This document shows, in pieces, positions 11,242 through 22,624 of a stretch of 64,000 nucleotides of DNA. Made by a program: the position numbers and the translations under genes. The notes under the pieces are model-generated. The model searched no databases, was not told where the DNA came from, and was given only the letters and a program-made list of their open reading frames with translations. Each line of letters opens with the position of its first letter. Position 1 is the stretch's first letter. The stretch is from Cenococcum geophilum 1.58 (Eukaryota; Ascomycota; Dothideomycetes; Gloniales; Gloniaceae), in NCBI GenBank assembly GCA_001692895.1, contig KV748194.1, positions 1,670,746 through 1,734,745 of the forward strand, read 5' to 3'.

Positions 11242-11430
11242 GCCTCGATTAGATAGCTTATGCAGAAACACCTAGCAATATCCATTTAATACTATGATCA
11301 TTCGACCGAGTCGTTTCGTGCACTTTAAGAATTTCTTATTCTCCAGTTGCTACAGGAGCCCCTTGTTACGCTACAAAAGTATCTCGAAAGTAGTGTAGAG
11401 CTGGTTACAAAAAATAAGGTGGAGCAGAGA
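11242..11430. other. 3' flank of the protease gene
   Basis: Un-RIPed sequence up to the target duplication of hAT copy B. No gene is seen. Before the hAT insertion it continued directly into 20350. Confidence 0.5.
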
Positions 11431-11724
11431 CGTGCGCTTAGTGTAGTTAGTAATAATGCAATAATTAATAATACAATTATCATTATTAATTATTATTAAT
11501 TATTATTAATTATTATTAATTATTATTAATCATTATTAATTAATTAAATTATAATAATATCTATATTTCTAATCTTATTGCGTTACTTAGGTCTATAAAA
11601 TAGTGCTAGGGTATATTACCTACTATATTACTATATTACTATATTCTACTATATTTTACTAGTCTTATAATTATTTTAAAAATATTAATAAAAATCGCTA
11701 AGTTGTATAACGCATATTAATAGT

Positions 11725-11770
11725 ATATTACTAAGTTCTATTATAACTGTTTACTAAGTTTTACTATAAC
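11725..11770. repeat. 23 bp tandem array in hAT B, left part
   Basis: About two copies of the unit TACTAAGTT(C/T)(C/T)ACTATAAC plus three leading bases, cut off by the Copia insertion; the array resumes at 17805. Confidence 0.85.
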
Positions 11771-11946
11771 TGTCGGGAATAAGGCAAGGCAATTTGCCTT
11801 ACATGTAAGGCAAATTGCCGTCACGTATAGCTGAGGCACTAGCGTGGCGTGGAACCTTAAGTTCCTCGCCCTCCCCTATTTAAGAAGAACAATTATTATA
11901 CTATCTACAAACCGTAGCTACGTGATATCACCTTATATAACCAACA
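11771..11946 (+). repeat. 5' LTR of the Copia element
   Basis: Starts TGTCGGGAATAAGG and ends ACCAACA. It contains an inverted motif GGCAATTTGCC...GGCAAATTGCC near 11790-11820. Same length as the 3' LTR. Confidence 0.95.
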
Positions 11947-12559
11947 CTGATTAGTGGTTAACTTCACTGTTATACCACAGAACAGCTAGGTATTCCACCA
12001 AGAAGAGACGAGCCACTATACCAGTGCTACTCGTGCTAGAGGAAGCTATCTTTTAAGGTTAGAACTGGTCCTAAACCTTAAATAGAACTCTTTTACGAAT
12101 CTAAGGATCTAAAGGCCAGAATTGGTCCTAAGCCTTTTCCAGATTACAGATTCTTGCGTCTATTACGCAGAACAACACGCTTTATAAGTCTTCGCGATTT
12201 AAGGCCAGAACTAGTCCTAAGCCCTATAATCGCAAATACACGTCACGAACGCGTACCAAACGACAATCCCTACGCCAATAACACTTCCCTCCCTCCAAAA
12301 ATATGGCTACGCCTACTTCAAACGACTGGGAAGACTCCTTACTACTAGGGGTAGCTTCGTACGCGAAACTTATTAATGAAAATTGGGACGAATTTATCTT
12401 TAACACAATAACTTGTACCGTAAAATAAGTTAATAGCTTTCTTCTACACTATATTATATTCTACCAAAGTAGACACTACGCCGATTTATAGCTGTAGAAA
12501 TATTTTAGGGAGGATTTTGCAGAATGGACCGCTAATACCTAGGTACTTAGTAATGTTAA

Positions 12560-15500
12560 TATTATTTAGGATTTTTAAGACTTCCTCCGTAGGAACGGGG
12601 TATATGTTATTAAGAACGGTAACCTAATTACTAGTAATATTTAGGCCGTTATTACTAGTATAGAAGAACCAGTATAGACGGAAGCTAAGATTATACGTTA
12701 ACTATAGAAACCTAGAACCAACCTATATTCTTTAAAAGGCAACTTTAATTCGGAACGAAACCCCTAGAACGCTACTCTCCCACCTAGAGGTGCTCTCCTA
12801 CCTAGAGGTGCTCCCCTACCTAGAGGTACTCCTCCTTTACCTCCGCCGCCTTTAGCTCCTCTACTCTAGCCAACCGGTGACCCTCTACTATAAGAAGTTA
12901 CGAATCTAATAAAGGTATATTTAGACAAAGAGAAGAAGTTTAGAGGAGAATTATATAATATACTTAGAGCAAAACTATAGGTCTTCTATAACTATTGTAA
13001 TAAGGTTAAAATTTAAAGCCACCAGTACCACTACGCTTTCTCCATTATATTAAAGGGACGGGCAGTAATATTCTATTACGACTATATTACGGGTAAAAAC
13101 TATAGCTTTAATATAATGCTTTAGCTTACTAGAGCCCACTTTAAAACTAATAAGAATTGCTAACTTTATATATCCGAATAGCAAGAGATTATATTCTAGA
13201 GAGTTATTGCTTCTAACCTAATAAAGACTTATTTAGAGTGCCTTTAACTACTCTTTAATAAACTCTAGAAAATCTAACGCGGACTTACCGAAACTTACCA
13301 AAATAAGAACAGCCTAAGGGACTAGGTTATCTTAGCCTGCTATAGCATTCCTAAGTATAACTTAGCGCTATATAAACCTACGGATATGTTTAAAGGAGTA
13401 TATACTAAGCTACGCTCTACTATAGGTACTGCGATATAAACATAAGAATCTTAATAGTTCTATACCGAAAACTCTACTTAACTAAGTATTCCTAACCAAC
13501 ATAATTATAACTGGACTAATTAAATATATGGTAGCCGTAGTAGGGAATACGGAAGAGGATATAATCAACGTCAACTATAAGGCAATCGTAGAGGTCCTCG
13601 CGGAGGTTTATTTTAAAGTAATCGCCAGAAGAAATGCTACGTTTATAAGAAGCCAAATTACTAGTCAACTAGACACTCCCTTAATAAGCGAAAAGAGGCA
13701 TATAACAAGTTCCGTTAAAGTATAAGAAATATTAGAAATTACGAAGTTACTGCGGCCTACTTCTAAAGCTTTCTGGTTTAATACGAAGGCGTAAAAGATC
13801 TTAAGGGTGAGGTTAATAAGATCGAACAGCTCCTTATAGATATGGAAATTAAGGACTACTCTCCTAACTAATACTTTACGGAGTATAGTAAGGTAGATGG
13901 TATATAAACTATTGCTATTCTTAATAACCAATCTACGCTCCATTCTATTACGAAATTAGATATCTTTAATAAGCCAAAGGAGAGTTCCGCGTTTTCCCTC
14001 GACGACAGATACTTGGCGTACGTCTTCTATAGTATTATGCCGGATATAGGAGCCACAGGAGTATCTATAGCAGGAGAACCTTAAGTTTAAGCTCTTTAGT
14101 AGCTTAATAGCTCTATTTAGATTAACCAATTAACGGTAGGCCAATATACAATTCGCTTTAGTAAAGGTACTACAATCTCTCTCGGCACAATTAGGGTCCA
14201 AACCCCCTTAGGATATATCACTTTCTATATTATTCCTACAAACACTCCGTTTCTATTTTGTATTAAAGATATAGATAAATTAGGCGTTAGGCTTGATAAC
14301 CTTAAGAATATACTTATTTAAGAAGACAATTAGGTGCCTGTTATACGTAAGTAGGGTCACCCCTGGTTGCTCCTTTATTAACTAGAAAAGAGTGTTGCTT
14401 AGAGCCACTTAACTAAGTTAGAATTACGCTAACTATACCGTCGTTTTGGCCACCTATCCGTTTATTAATTACTTAGGGTTCTTTAGCGAGTAGGCCATAA
14501 AGTTAAGGTTAAGGCAATTAAGTATCTTATAAAGTACTACTATTACTGCTAAATAAACCAGAAGTCCCCTGGCCGATTTAAGTTCACCCTTAAGAATAAC
14601 TACAACTTTAACTTCTGTATTATTATTAACGTTATATATCTTAGCGGCAAGCCAGTGCTCTAAGTTATTAACTTCTTAACCTCCTTCTAAGCCGCGCGTT
14701 TCTTAAAAGATATATTAGCTAGAAACGCATAGGATACCCTTTAGTTATACTAAATTAATATCTATTTAGGACCCCCTAATTAAATTATCCATAATATAGG
14801 AAAGAACTTCTTATCTATAGAGTTCCAACAACAGATAAAGGCAATAGCAATTAAGGTCAAGGAAGTCCCTATTAAGGTATATAATAGTATTAGAAAAGTA
14901 GAGCGATATTACGCGCTATTACGCCGCGTATATAAGATTATCTCTTTAGAACTAAAGGACGCTAGTAAAGAACTTACCTTGCAAATGGCTGTTAAAGCTA
15001 TTAATAATTCCGCTAGCCCGGATAGACTTATACCTATATTACTAGTCTTTAGCACCTACCCTTAAATAACTAATGATTCTCTACTATCTCCCTCTATTAT
15101 GTAATGAGCTAAGGCTATTTGCAAGGCAATAAAGGAGGTATAACGTCTCTACGCTATACGCCAGGTTAATAACGTACTAGGAATAAGAAATGGCCTAAAT
15201 ACTTTAACTACGCTTAATCTGCCACTCTAGTCTAAAGTACGCGTATAGCGTGAAAGGGGAGGATGGTCAGGCCTATACTAACTTATTATAATTAATGGTT
15301 AAATTTATACTATTTAGATGCCTTACGGACCCACTTAATTCCGTTTAACTGTTATTAAGCCTTACTATAAAGATAACAATTCCGAGCCTTTATAGGATGC
15401 CCTAGAAGATACCCTAAAGGAGAACTACAATTAACGTACTTTAGAAGGCGACTATAATCCCGATACAATTATAGTAGATGCGCTATAACTACGACGCGGT

Positions 15501-17220
15501 AGAGGTCGCCTAAAGGGATCACAAAATTACTAACATCTTGTTAATTTTGAAGAATAATTTATTACTACTATTAAGAATAGAGTTGAGTTATTAATAGCCT
15601 TTATAACAGCCAAAGAGAAGGCTAACTTTAAGCTCGTAAAATAGCTCTAAAAGGAAGGTCGTATTATAACCCTAGGAGCTCCTTTCCAAGCATCTAATAA
15701 GTAGGAGATTAACAGTCTTATTACAAGAGGAGTCTTTAAATTTAAGAAGTATAACCCTACTAAGTTCAATAGAGTTCGCATCTTTAAGTTAAGAATAGTT
15801 AACGAGATTAAGGGTAAAGCTACTAACGCCCCATTTAAGAAATTAAGGCTTGTTATCTAAGGCTACAATAACAATGGCAAGGAGGTAATTCTTATGTAAT
15901 CTCCCACAATTTAACGAGCTAGTTAGTAAGTTATTGTTGCGCTAGCTCCCTCCTTAATAAAGAATAGAATAGCAGTTTATTTGTAAGATATTACCTAGGC
16001 CTACACCCAATTAAAGATGTATCTTTAGCGCTTAATATTAGCATACCTTTTAGAGTAAATTCGCCACTAATATCTTAAAGATATAATTATGGTTATACTT
16101 AAGCTATTATATGGAATTATAGAGGCAGGAATATATTAGTGGGCTACCTATAGCAAGCACCATAAAGAGAAGCTTTTAATAACTACATCTACATTCAATC
16201 CCTACTTCCTTATTATAACCACAGGAACTCTATTTAGAATCGTCGGCATGTAAACTAACGATATAATTATCTTAGGAGATAACCAATTCTTAGCTCTTAA
16301 AGAAGATAAGCTAGTAAAGGCAAATCTTATAGCAAAGCTAAAGGAAAAGCTTAATTTAATAACACTATTACTTTTTAATAGATGCATCCTCTCCCTAAAT
16401 AAGGATTCTATTACTTTACGCTAGAAGGGCTAAGGTAAGAAGATTAACGTTATTAGCGCTAATTCTCTAAAGTAAGGATATATGGAGTAACGCGCTTACG
16501 GAGCGTATATTGCTTCTATCTGTTAACCTAAGGCTTTATTTGATTTCTCTGTTGCTGCCTAACACCAGGAACTAACTAAGGACGACGTTTTTGCCCTAAA
16601 TAAACGTCTTTTCTAGCAAATAAACTATCTTAATTAGGGACTACTCTACGTGCCTATTAACCTTTCTACCGCTAAGCTCTTCGTATTTATTAATAGATTA
16701 TTCACGAATAATAAAGATTTTAGCTCCTAGCTAGGATATAAGATTATTATTACAAATAAATCTACTAGAGAGAATAACTTTACGATCTATAGCAATCTTA
16801 TTTATTAGAGCTTAACTAAAAGTAAACGCGTCACTCGGAGCGTTCTAGCGTTAGAGATATATAGAATAGTTAGCGGAGTTAATATAGCAATTGCAATTAG
16901 AACTACCCTTAAGATAATTATAGATCGGCTCGAACTTCCTATTATCCCTATAATCATATATACCGACTTATATTCCCTCTATAAGTGTTTAGTTAAGCTT
17001 GGTACCACAAAGAAGAAGCGCCTTATAATTAATATTATAGTACTTCGGCAATCCTATAAGCGTTAAGAACTCTTTAAGATCTAATAGATTAATGGCTAAG
17101 ATAACCTAGTAGATGCAATAATAAAGGCAAGCCTAAATAAGGCACTAGAGACGTTCGTAGACACAAATACTCTGCGTATATGAGTTAAAGGTTAGGTTAA
17201 GAGGGAAGCTTAAAGAAGTT
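12560..17220 (+). pseudogene. Copia Gag-Pol polyprotein, RIP-inactivated
   Basis: Gag-like sequence precedes a protease site near 14030-14070 (SIMPDIGATGVS). The GAG-pre-integrase motif reads LTKLELR-LYRRFGHLSV near 14410-14465. Integrase core follows at about 14590-15060 (for example EVPIKVYNSIRKVERYY near 14865). Reverse transcriptase starts near 15690 (GVFKFKKYNPTKFNRVRIF) and continues past 16200, and Copia-type RNase H lies around 16730-17160. This order is diagnostic of Ty1/Copia. In-frame TAA/TAG codons occur every few dozen codons. The Gag start could not be placed with confidence. Confidence 0.85.
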
Positions 17221-17231
17221 AAGATCTTATA

Positions 17232-17412
17232 GAACTTTAACCGCCGGTCGAAGTTATCTAATTAGTTAGATTCTTGCTAAGAGCGCCGCGCCTAATTGAT
17301 TCGGGTGGCGGTGTGGAGTTCTGCCAATGCTATTCATTAAATTGGCCAATTATGATTTTCCATCCCCGGGATGGAAAATCGCCATTAGCTCGCTTAACAC
17401 TAGCGCCTTAGC
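17232..17412 (+). repeat. hairpin module near the Copia 3' end
   Basis: A first stem starts at 17233: AACTTTAAC CGCCG then GTCGAAGTT, originally probably GTTAAAGTT. It is followed by TCTAATTAGTTAGAT. A perfect 27-base palindrome lies at 17354-17380, with arms GATTTTCCATCCC and GGGATGGAAAATC around a single C. The sequence CCATTAGCTCGCTTA then follows. The same module recurs in E2 and E1. Confidence 0.85.
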
Positions 17413-17623
17413 AGCTGGCTCTATATCTTTGCGTACACCGGCCCCGGCGGCCCCTTTCCTTATTTCCCTTAGCTTAGTACTTTTTAACGTCAGTTTTAGA
17501 GGCAGATTTTGGGATAGCGAGACTTATATTGCAATGGCAATAGTAAGTAAGGAGGATTAATATTTATTACGCTTAATTGCGTTATTTGGATACAGATAGC
17601 AACTATAAAAGAAGAATTGCCAG

Positions 17624-17799
17624 TGTCGGGAATAAGGTAAGGCAATTTGCCTTATATATAAGGCAAATTGCCGTTACGTATAGCTAAGGCACTAGCGTGG
17701 CGTAGAACCTTAAGTTCCTTGCCCTCCCCTATTTAAGAAGAACAATTATCATACTATCTACGAACCGTAGCTACGTGATATCACCTTGTGTAACCAACA
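17624..17799 (+). repeat. 3' LTR of the Copia element
   Basis: 176 bp, same length as the 5' LTR. It differs mainly by C/T and G/A changes (for example ACATGTAAGG against ATATATAAGG), which is the RIP direction. Confidence 0.95.
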
Positions 17800-17804
17800 A
17801 TAAC

Positions 17805-17896
17805 TATCTACTAAGTTTTACTATAACTGTCTACTAAGTTCCACTATAACTATTTACTAAGTTCCACTATAACTATCTACTAAGTTCTACTATAAC
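17805..17896. repeat. 23 bp tandem array in hAT B, right part
   Basis: Four consecutive 23-base units (TATCTACTAAGTT followed by (C/T)(C/T)ACTATAAC), 92 bases in total. It continues the array left of the Copia element. Confidence 0.93.
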
Positions 17897-18109
17897 TACT
17901 GTTTTCTGCCTATGCCGTAATAAGTAGTAAGTAAGCTAATAGTAGGGTAGTAAAATATAGTAGAAATATAGTAGAATATAGTATAATATGGTATAATACG
18001 GTAATATAAGAAGCAACCTACCTTAGTGCTATTATAGGTAGAAAATAGTAGAAAATAGTTAATATAGTAGAATATAGCAGGTAATACGCCTAGATAGTAT
18101 TCTATAAGC

Positions 18110-19900
18110 TTTACTTTAAATATTAGCTCTTTAAGTACTTAGGTTTTTTTTAACTATTTCTACTTTAAGCTATATTCTTTCCTATAATATTATATAACGC
18201 CTACTAGAAAAAACTCTTTTTAGCTTATTACTTATTATAGAAATTAATAGAACTTTAAATATAAATACTAAAAGCTATAACTAATGCTTTTATTACTACT
18301 TTTACGCCTATTACTAAATTATAGAAACCTTAGGGTTATACAGCTCTTTAAAATAGTAATTCTTATACTTATCTTAACTTACTAGATAAGTATACTTATT
18401 ATTAATATCTTACTTAATATAATTAAATAAGTTAAGCTATTCTTTCTATACCTTAGATTTAGGCCCCTTTTTATATAATATAGAAACTAGATACTTATTT
18501 TAGTACTTTTTTTAAAGCTTCTTAACCCTTAATAGGGTATTCTTTTACTACTTTTCTAGCTAATATCTCTTAATATAATTTATATAATACTTTAGGTAAA
18601 GAATAAAAGCAGCTATATAAAGAGGCGACTTATTAGTTTTTATATAGTACTTATTAAGCTTTACTTAGTAATATATAATTTTAAAAATAAAGACTTTATT
18701 AATATAATATAGTTTCTATTATAGCATTAGTTTTTATAAATATATAAGAGCCCTATTTATATACTTAATTAAAATATCTATTATAGGAAGCACTTAGTTA
18801 AGTATTATATTATTACCTTATAATTTCTATATTACTTTCTTAAAGGGTATAAGGAACTCTAATATTATATAAAGTAGTTACTAGTCTTATAAAGTAAGAC
18901 TATCCTTTAAAAGCGTTAATAAGTTTTTCTCTATATACTTATTAACCGTACTCCTATACTTAAGTATTATAATAAGTATATAAAACTAGCTATTTTATTA
19001 TATATAATTACTAAATAAAATCCTTCTCCCTATATAACTCTTAAATAGTTTTATATATATAGCTAAGGAGCGTATATAGATAATAATATTATAAAGCTTA
19101 CTAAGTATACCTATATATAAAAATAAGTCTTATTTCTCCTTTTTTTTCTTTTTACTAAGTTCCTTTTTGCTTTTCTTATCTTCTTTATATAGCTTAATTT
19201 ACTTAATATTAATAATATCTTAAAATAAGAATGCTAGAATAGTAAGATTAATAATATAGCTCTAGTAATAAATTCGCTATTATATAGGATCCTATTTAAT
19301 ATCTTATTTTTTTTTTAAAAAAAAAATACTAACTAATTATACGGCAGAGAGTATTCTTTATACTAGAGTTATTAGTAATAATAGCTTTAAGCTTTTATAT
19401 AATTCTAAAGTTCTTTAAAACTAAAAGTAAAGCATTTTATTAGTCCTCTCTATTATAATTAGCTACTATATAAAGAGTAAAAAAAGCCTTTATTAGTACC
19501 TTCTAGTTATTAATAAAGTAAGTATAGATTATAAGAAGAAGGTAGTTATTTAATAAGGTTTAGATATTAATAATAAGATAAATATTTATTAATATAGACT
19601 AAAGCTTCTTCTATATAATATTTATTTATAATTAGAATAAATTATTAACTATTTTAGTAATAGTTATATAAAATACTAAAATATAGCTTCTTAATTTTAG
19701 ATTTAAAGCTTAGTAGAGTATATAAAGTTCTAGCTATTTAACTACCTAAAAAGGAAGGTTTTATATAATAATTAAGTTAAGGAGAGCCTATTTAATAACG
19801 TCTTTATTAAGAATCTTCTTAAGCACCTAGAAATTAAACTTAGTTATATTATTTTAGGCGGAAGCTTTATTATAGAGTTGCTTTAATTTCTTATATATAT
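18110..19900 (-). pseudogene. hAT transposase, RIP-inactivated
   Basis: On the minus strand a decayed frame still shows the hAT catalytic core and dimerisation region. Around 18870-18760 it reads LLYIILEFLIPFKKVI then VLPIIDILIKYI. Around 18660-18600 it reads YYIKTNKSPLYIAAFILYLK. Near 18230-18140 it gives the C-terminal hAT dimerisation motif NKLKRVFS followed by ERAQL-like residues with stops. Stops are of the TAA/TAG RIP type. The N-terminal boundary, including any BED zinc finger, is not resolvable by eye. The last codons are the part that survives at 4739 in copy A. Confidence 0.82.
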
Positions 19901-20371
19901 TATAACTTTAGTACTACTATTACTAACTACTAAAATAATTTAGTACTTTAACTTTAAGTAATTTTAAAGGTTAGTAGTTGCTAATACGCTGTATAAGCAC
20001 TTAAAGTAGTAAATAATTTTATAGCCTTTTCTATTAAGCTTTAGCTTATTATTGCTTAGTAGGCGGAAGTATTAATAAATTAGGGACCTTAAACTCCTCT
20101 CTTATTATATACTAAAGGTATTAGTTAAATTAAGAATACTTATAAAAAGAGAGGAATTAGCTTCTAAAGCTATAATTATATATAATACCTAGAGAAACCA
20201 GGAGATTTAATATTTTACTTTATAGTAGGGTACGCTAAGAAATTATTAGTAATTATTAAAATAAGTAAGTAATAAGCAATAATCTTTAATAACGATTATT
20301 AATTAATCTTATTATGATAAGATTTATTACTGACCACACTGCGTGCGCTTGACTATACGCTCAGCATAGGT

Positions 20372-21180
20372 CTATACCTCTTGGTTACCCCCCACTAGAC
20401 TTTCTGACATACCCAGCATATGCAGAACCAACACAAATACAACTTCTGTGGAAGGATGCTCCTTCCCAAGCACCTTCGCGCGTGTTGCCAGCGTCTGCCT
20501 GTGCATCGCTTCTGGGTGCTTCTTTCCAAGCACCTTCACATATTCTGCTAGCGTCTGCCGGTGCATCGCCTCGGCCTCCTCATATTTCCCTGGTCTGTTC
20601 AGCACAAGCGCCAAGTTGTTCATGCTCGTAAGCGTGTCTGGATGCTCCTTCCCAAGCACCTTCTCACAGGTCGCCAGCGCCAGCATGTGCACGGCTTCTG
20701 CCTTTTCATATTTTCCCTGCGTGGATAGTGCAAATCCCACCTCATCCATGCTTATAAGTGTCCCACTATGCTCCTTTCCCAGGCTCTTTTCCCGGTATGC
20801 AAGAACTTGTCGGTGTGTCTTCTCTGCCGCTGAATACTGTCCTAGACTTGCTTGACATCGCCCTACTCGATCTAGAAGCGAAGCCTTTGCTGTCTCGTCG
20901 AGTGTGCCGTCCAACCCAGCCACGTGGATTGCGTGAGAGAGGTATGCCGTCCACACTTCCCTCCTCTCATGCCCACCATGCGGGACGAGCTCCTCAAGTC
21001 GGGCTGCTGCCTTACTCGCCCAAGTCGCCCACTCGCCATGTTCTTTTAGCCAACATATTGATGCCATTTGTACAAGTTGATGGACGTTGAAGAGCTTCTC
21101 CTCTTGTAGCCTGTGCGAAACTTGTTGGCATTCCGTAATGAAGGCATATCCTTTCAGGGTCCCGATCGCTTTGACTCAGG
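20372..21180 (-). pseudogene. C-terminal fragment of an NLR (NB-ARC/NACHT) protein with kinesin-light-chain TPRs
   Basis: The open frame 20372-21067 continues upstream to about 21165 without its own start, reading IGTLKGYAFITE then HQLVQMASICWLKEH. This is the linker that precedes the TPRs in fungal NB-ARC/TPR NLR proteins. Three to four 42-residue TPR_12 repeats follow, each built on KYEEAEAMHRQTLA and VLGKEHPDTLTSMNNLA. One repeat is internally deleted (KKHPEAMHRQTLA). The nucleotide-binding and effector domains are absent and the frame meets a stop next to an AT-rich repeat near 21185, so this is a decapitated gene. Such proteins act in fungal heterokaryon incompatibility and immune-like responses. 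The sequence is not RIPed. Confidence 0.85.
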
Positions 21181-21185
21181 GCTTC

Positions 21186-22252
21186 CACCAATATTCAATA
21201 TCAGTATAAGGCCGTATTGATATTGATATTGAATAGTAATTCAGTATTGAAAAGATATACTAGCGTCTATATATTGCTTGGCAGTATCCATCTCAGCAAC
21301 GCACAATGCTGAGACCTCCTGCAATATTCGCGAACATCGAACGCAGTCACTACGTGGCTAATTCGCTTTTAATATCGCTGAACTTATTAATATTCATCAT
21401 TTATTTATCATTTATTCGTTTAAGAATCATTTAATAACGCTATTACCGCTTATAACCAACTGGGATATTTATACGCGTGCACAATCCCAATAAGCAAACC
21501 CACCTAGACGACCTACCTTAACTACACCATCGTCTATAACCGCTATACCCTCCTCTATTAGTCCTATAATGCCGTCCAAAGCTAATATACGCACCGCCGC
21601 CGTTAGAAGAGCGTAAAATTGCTAGAGAGTAAAGGGAATAAGCCTAAGATAAAAGGGAGGTTTAGAAGTATAAGAAAGAGTACAAAGCCTACCTAATAGA
21701 GAAGGCTTACTGGTATAAATACCACCTAGCTTAAATAGCTTAATTATAGTTATACTTAGCCGCTTCGGCCTTATAAGCTACCGTAATAGCTACTATAGCT
21801 AATATCCTTAATAAGCCTCTCCCTCCTAGCGTAAAGTTACTTAAACTCCGCCTTTCTAGCGTTATAAAAAGGGATTACCTAGATATTTTTAAGGGTACCT
21901 TTAATCTAGTAAACCTCGCCCACCTTTAAGTCTATACCGCTTAAATTAAGATCGCTAATAAGATATGGATTAAGAATAGTACTCTAGTTATAAGGAAGGC
22001 AAAGGTAAATAGGAAGCTATTTATAGATAAAGGTGTCTAGTTTAAAGGTTTTACTAACTACGTAGTTATTACTGGTACATTAAATATTATAATAAATATA
22101 TAAGATATATTATAAAATATTTTAACTGTAAAATATAGTAATATGGCCTACTTTTAATAGATAATTATTTAAGCTACCTTCCTTAGCAATTTGTTGAGTA
22201 TACACTTACGCGTAAGATTATCTTAATAGCTTTACTACCTTATTTAACCTAT
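21186..22252 (+). mobile_element. unidentified RIPed repeat, left half (split by E1)
   Basis: From about 21540 the sequence has strong RIP character and a plus-strand frame broken by TAA/TAG codons. It was continuous with 50687-51110 before E1 inserted. Positions 21186-21535 are AT-rich but less RIPed and contain short TATTGATATTGATATTGAATA-like repeats. I recognise no protein family, so the class of the element is unknown. Confidence 0.5.
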
Positions 22253-22596
22253 TGTAACGGGACTAGCCTAGTTATAGTAGGAATGTCTTAGTGAAATACT
22301 TAACAGATAAATTCCGACGCTTTAACCAAATTCTGCCGAATTCTGCTAGCTTAATTGACTTCTGCTAAATTTTATTAGATTAATTAAATTTTACTAAAGT
22401 CCGTTAAAGACCGCGTGTATATATGCGCACACATTAACTACTAAGCCCCTAACTATTTAATTATATAATTCTCTTATTATTCCTTTCTCTTTTTTACATA
22501 ATGTCTTATTCTTAGCGAGAGCTATATACCCTTAAATTTAGATAGAATTTATATTATTCCTTTAAATCTTTCCCGAAGTTTCTTTACGCCCTTATA
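22253..22596 (+). repeat. 5' LTR of E1
   Basis: Begins TGTAACGGGACTAGCC and ends CGCCCTTATA. Identical length to the partner at 50338. Confidence 0.95.
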
Positions 22597-22624
22597 TTAC
22601 GTTACGTTAAAATAACTACTATTA

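Larger units (their letters stand above)
11771..17799 (+). mobile_element. Ty1/Copia retrotransposon, complete, RIPed
   Basis: A 6029 bp element bounded by two 176 bp LTRs (11771-11946, 17624-17799) and a perfect target duplication ATAAC (11766-11770, 17800-17804). The internal order integrase then reverse transcriptase identifies Ty1/Copia. It is inserted in the 23 bp tandem array of hAT copy B. All domains carry RIP stops, so it is dead. Confidence 0.96.
11439..20341 (-). mobile_element. hAT DNA transposon copy B, complete but RIPed, split by a Copia element
   Basis: The perfect 8 bp target duplication CGTGCGCT flanks it at 11431-11438 and 20342-20349. The inverted termini are CAGTGTGGTCAGTAATAA (read inward from 20341) and TAGTGTAGTTAGTAATAA (from 11439); the differences are exactly the C-to-T and G-to-A changes expected of RIP. 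Removing the Copia element and its duplicated 5 bases leaves about 2.87 kb, a normal hAT size. The transposase lies on the minus strand. The 11439 end matches the right end of copy A. Confidence 0.93.

Noticed and set aside
20448..20855. 135-codon plus-strand ORF
   Set aside because: Antisense shadow of the TPR repeats; its protein has no TPR or other recognisable pattern.
21186..21535. TATTGATATTGATATTGAATA-like repeats as a possible transposon terminus
   Set aside because: No matching inverted or direct partner was found near 51.1-51.4 kb, so no boundary is claimed.
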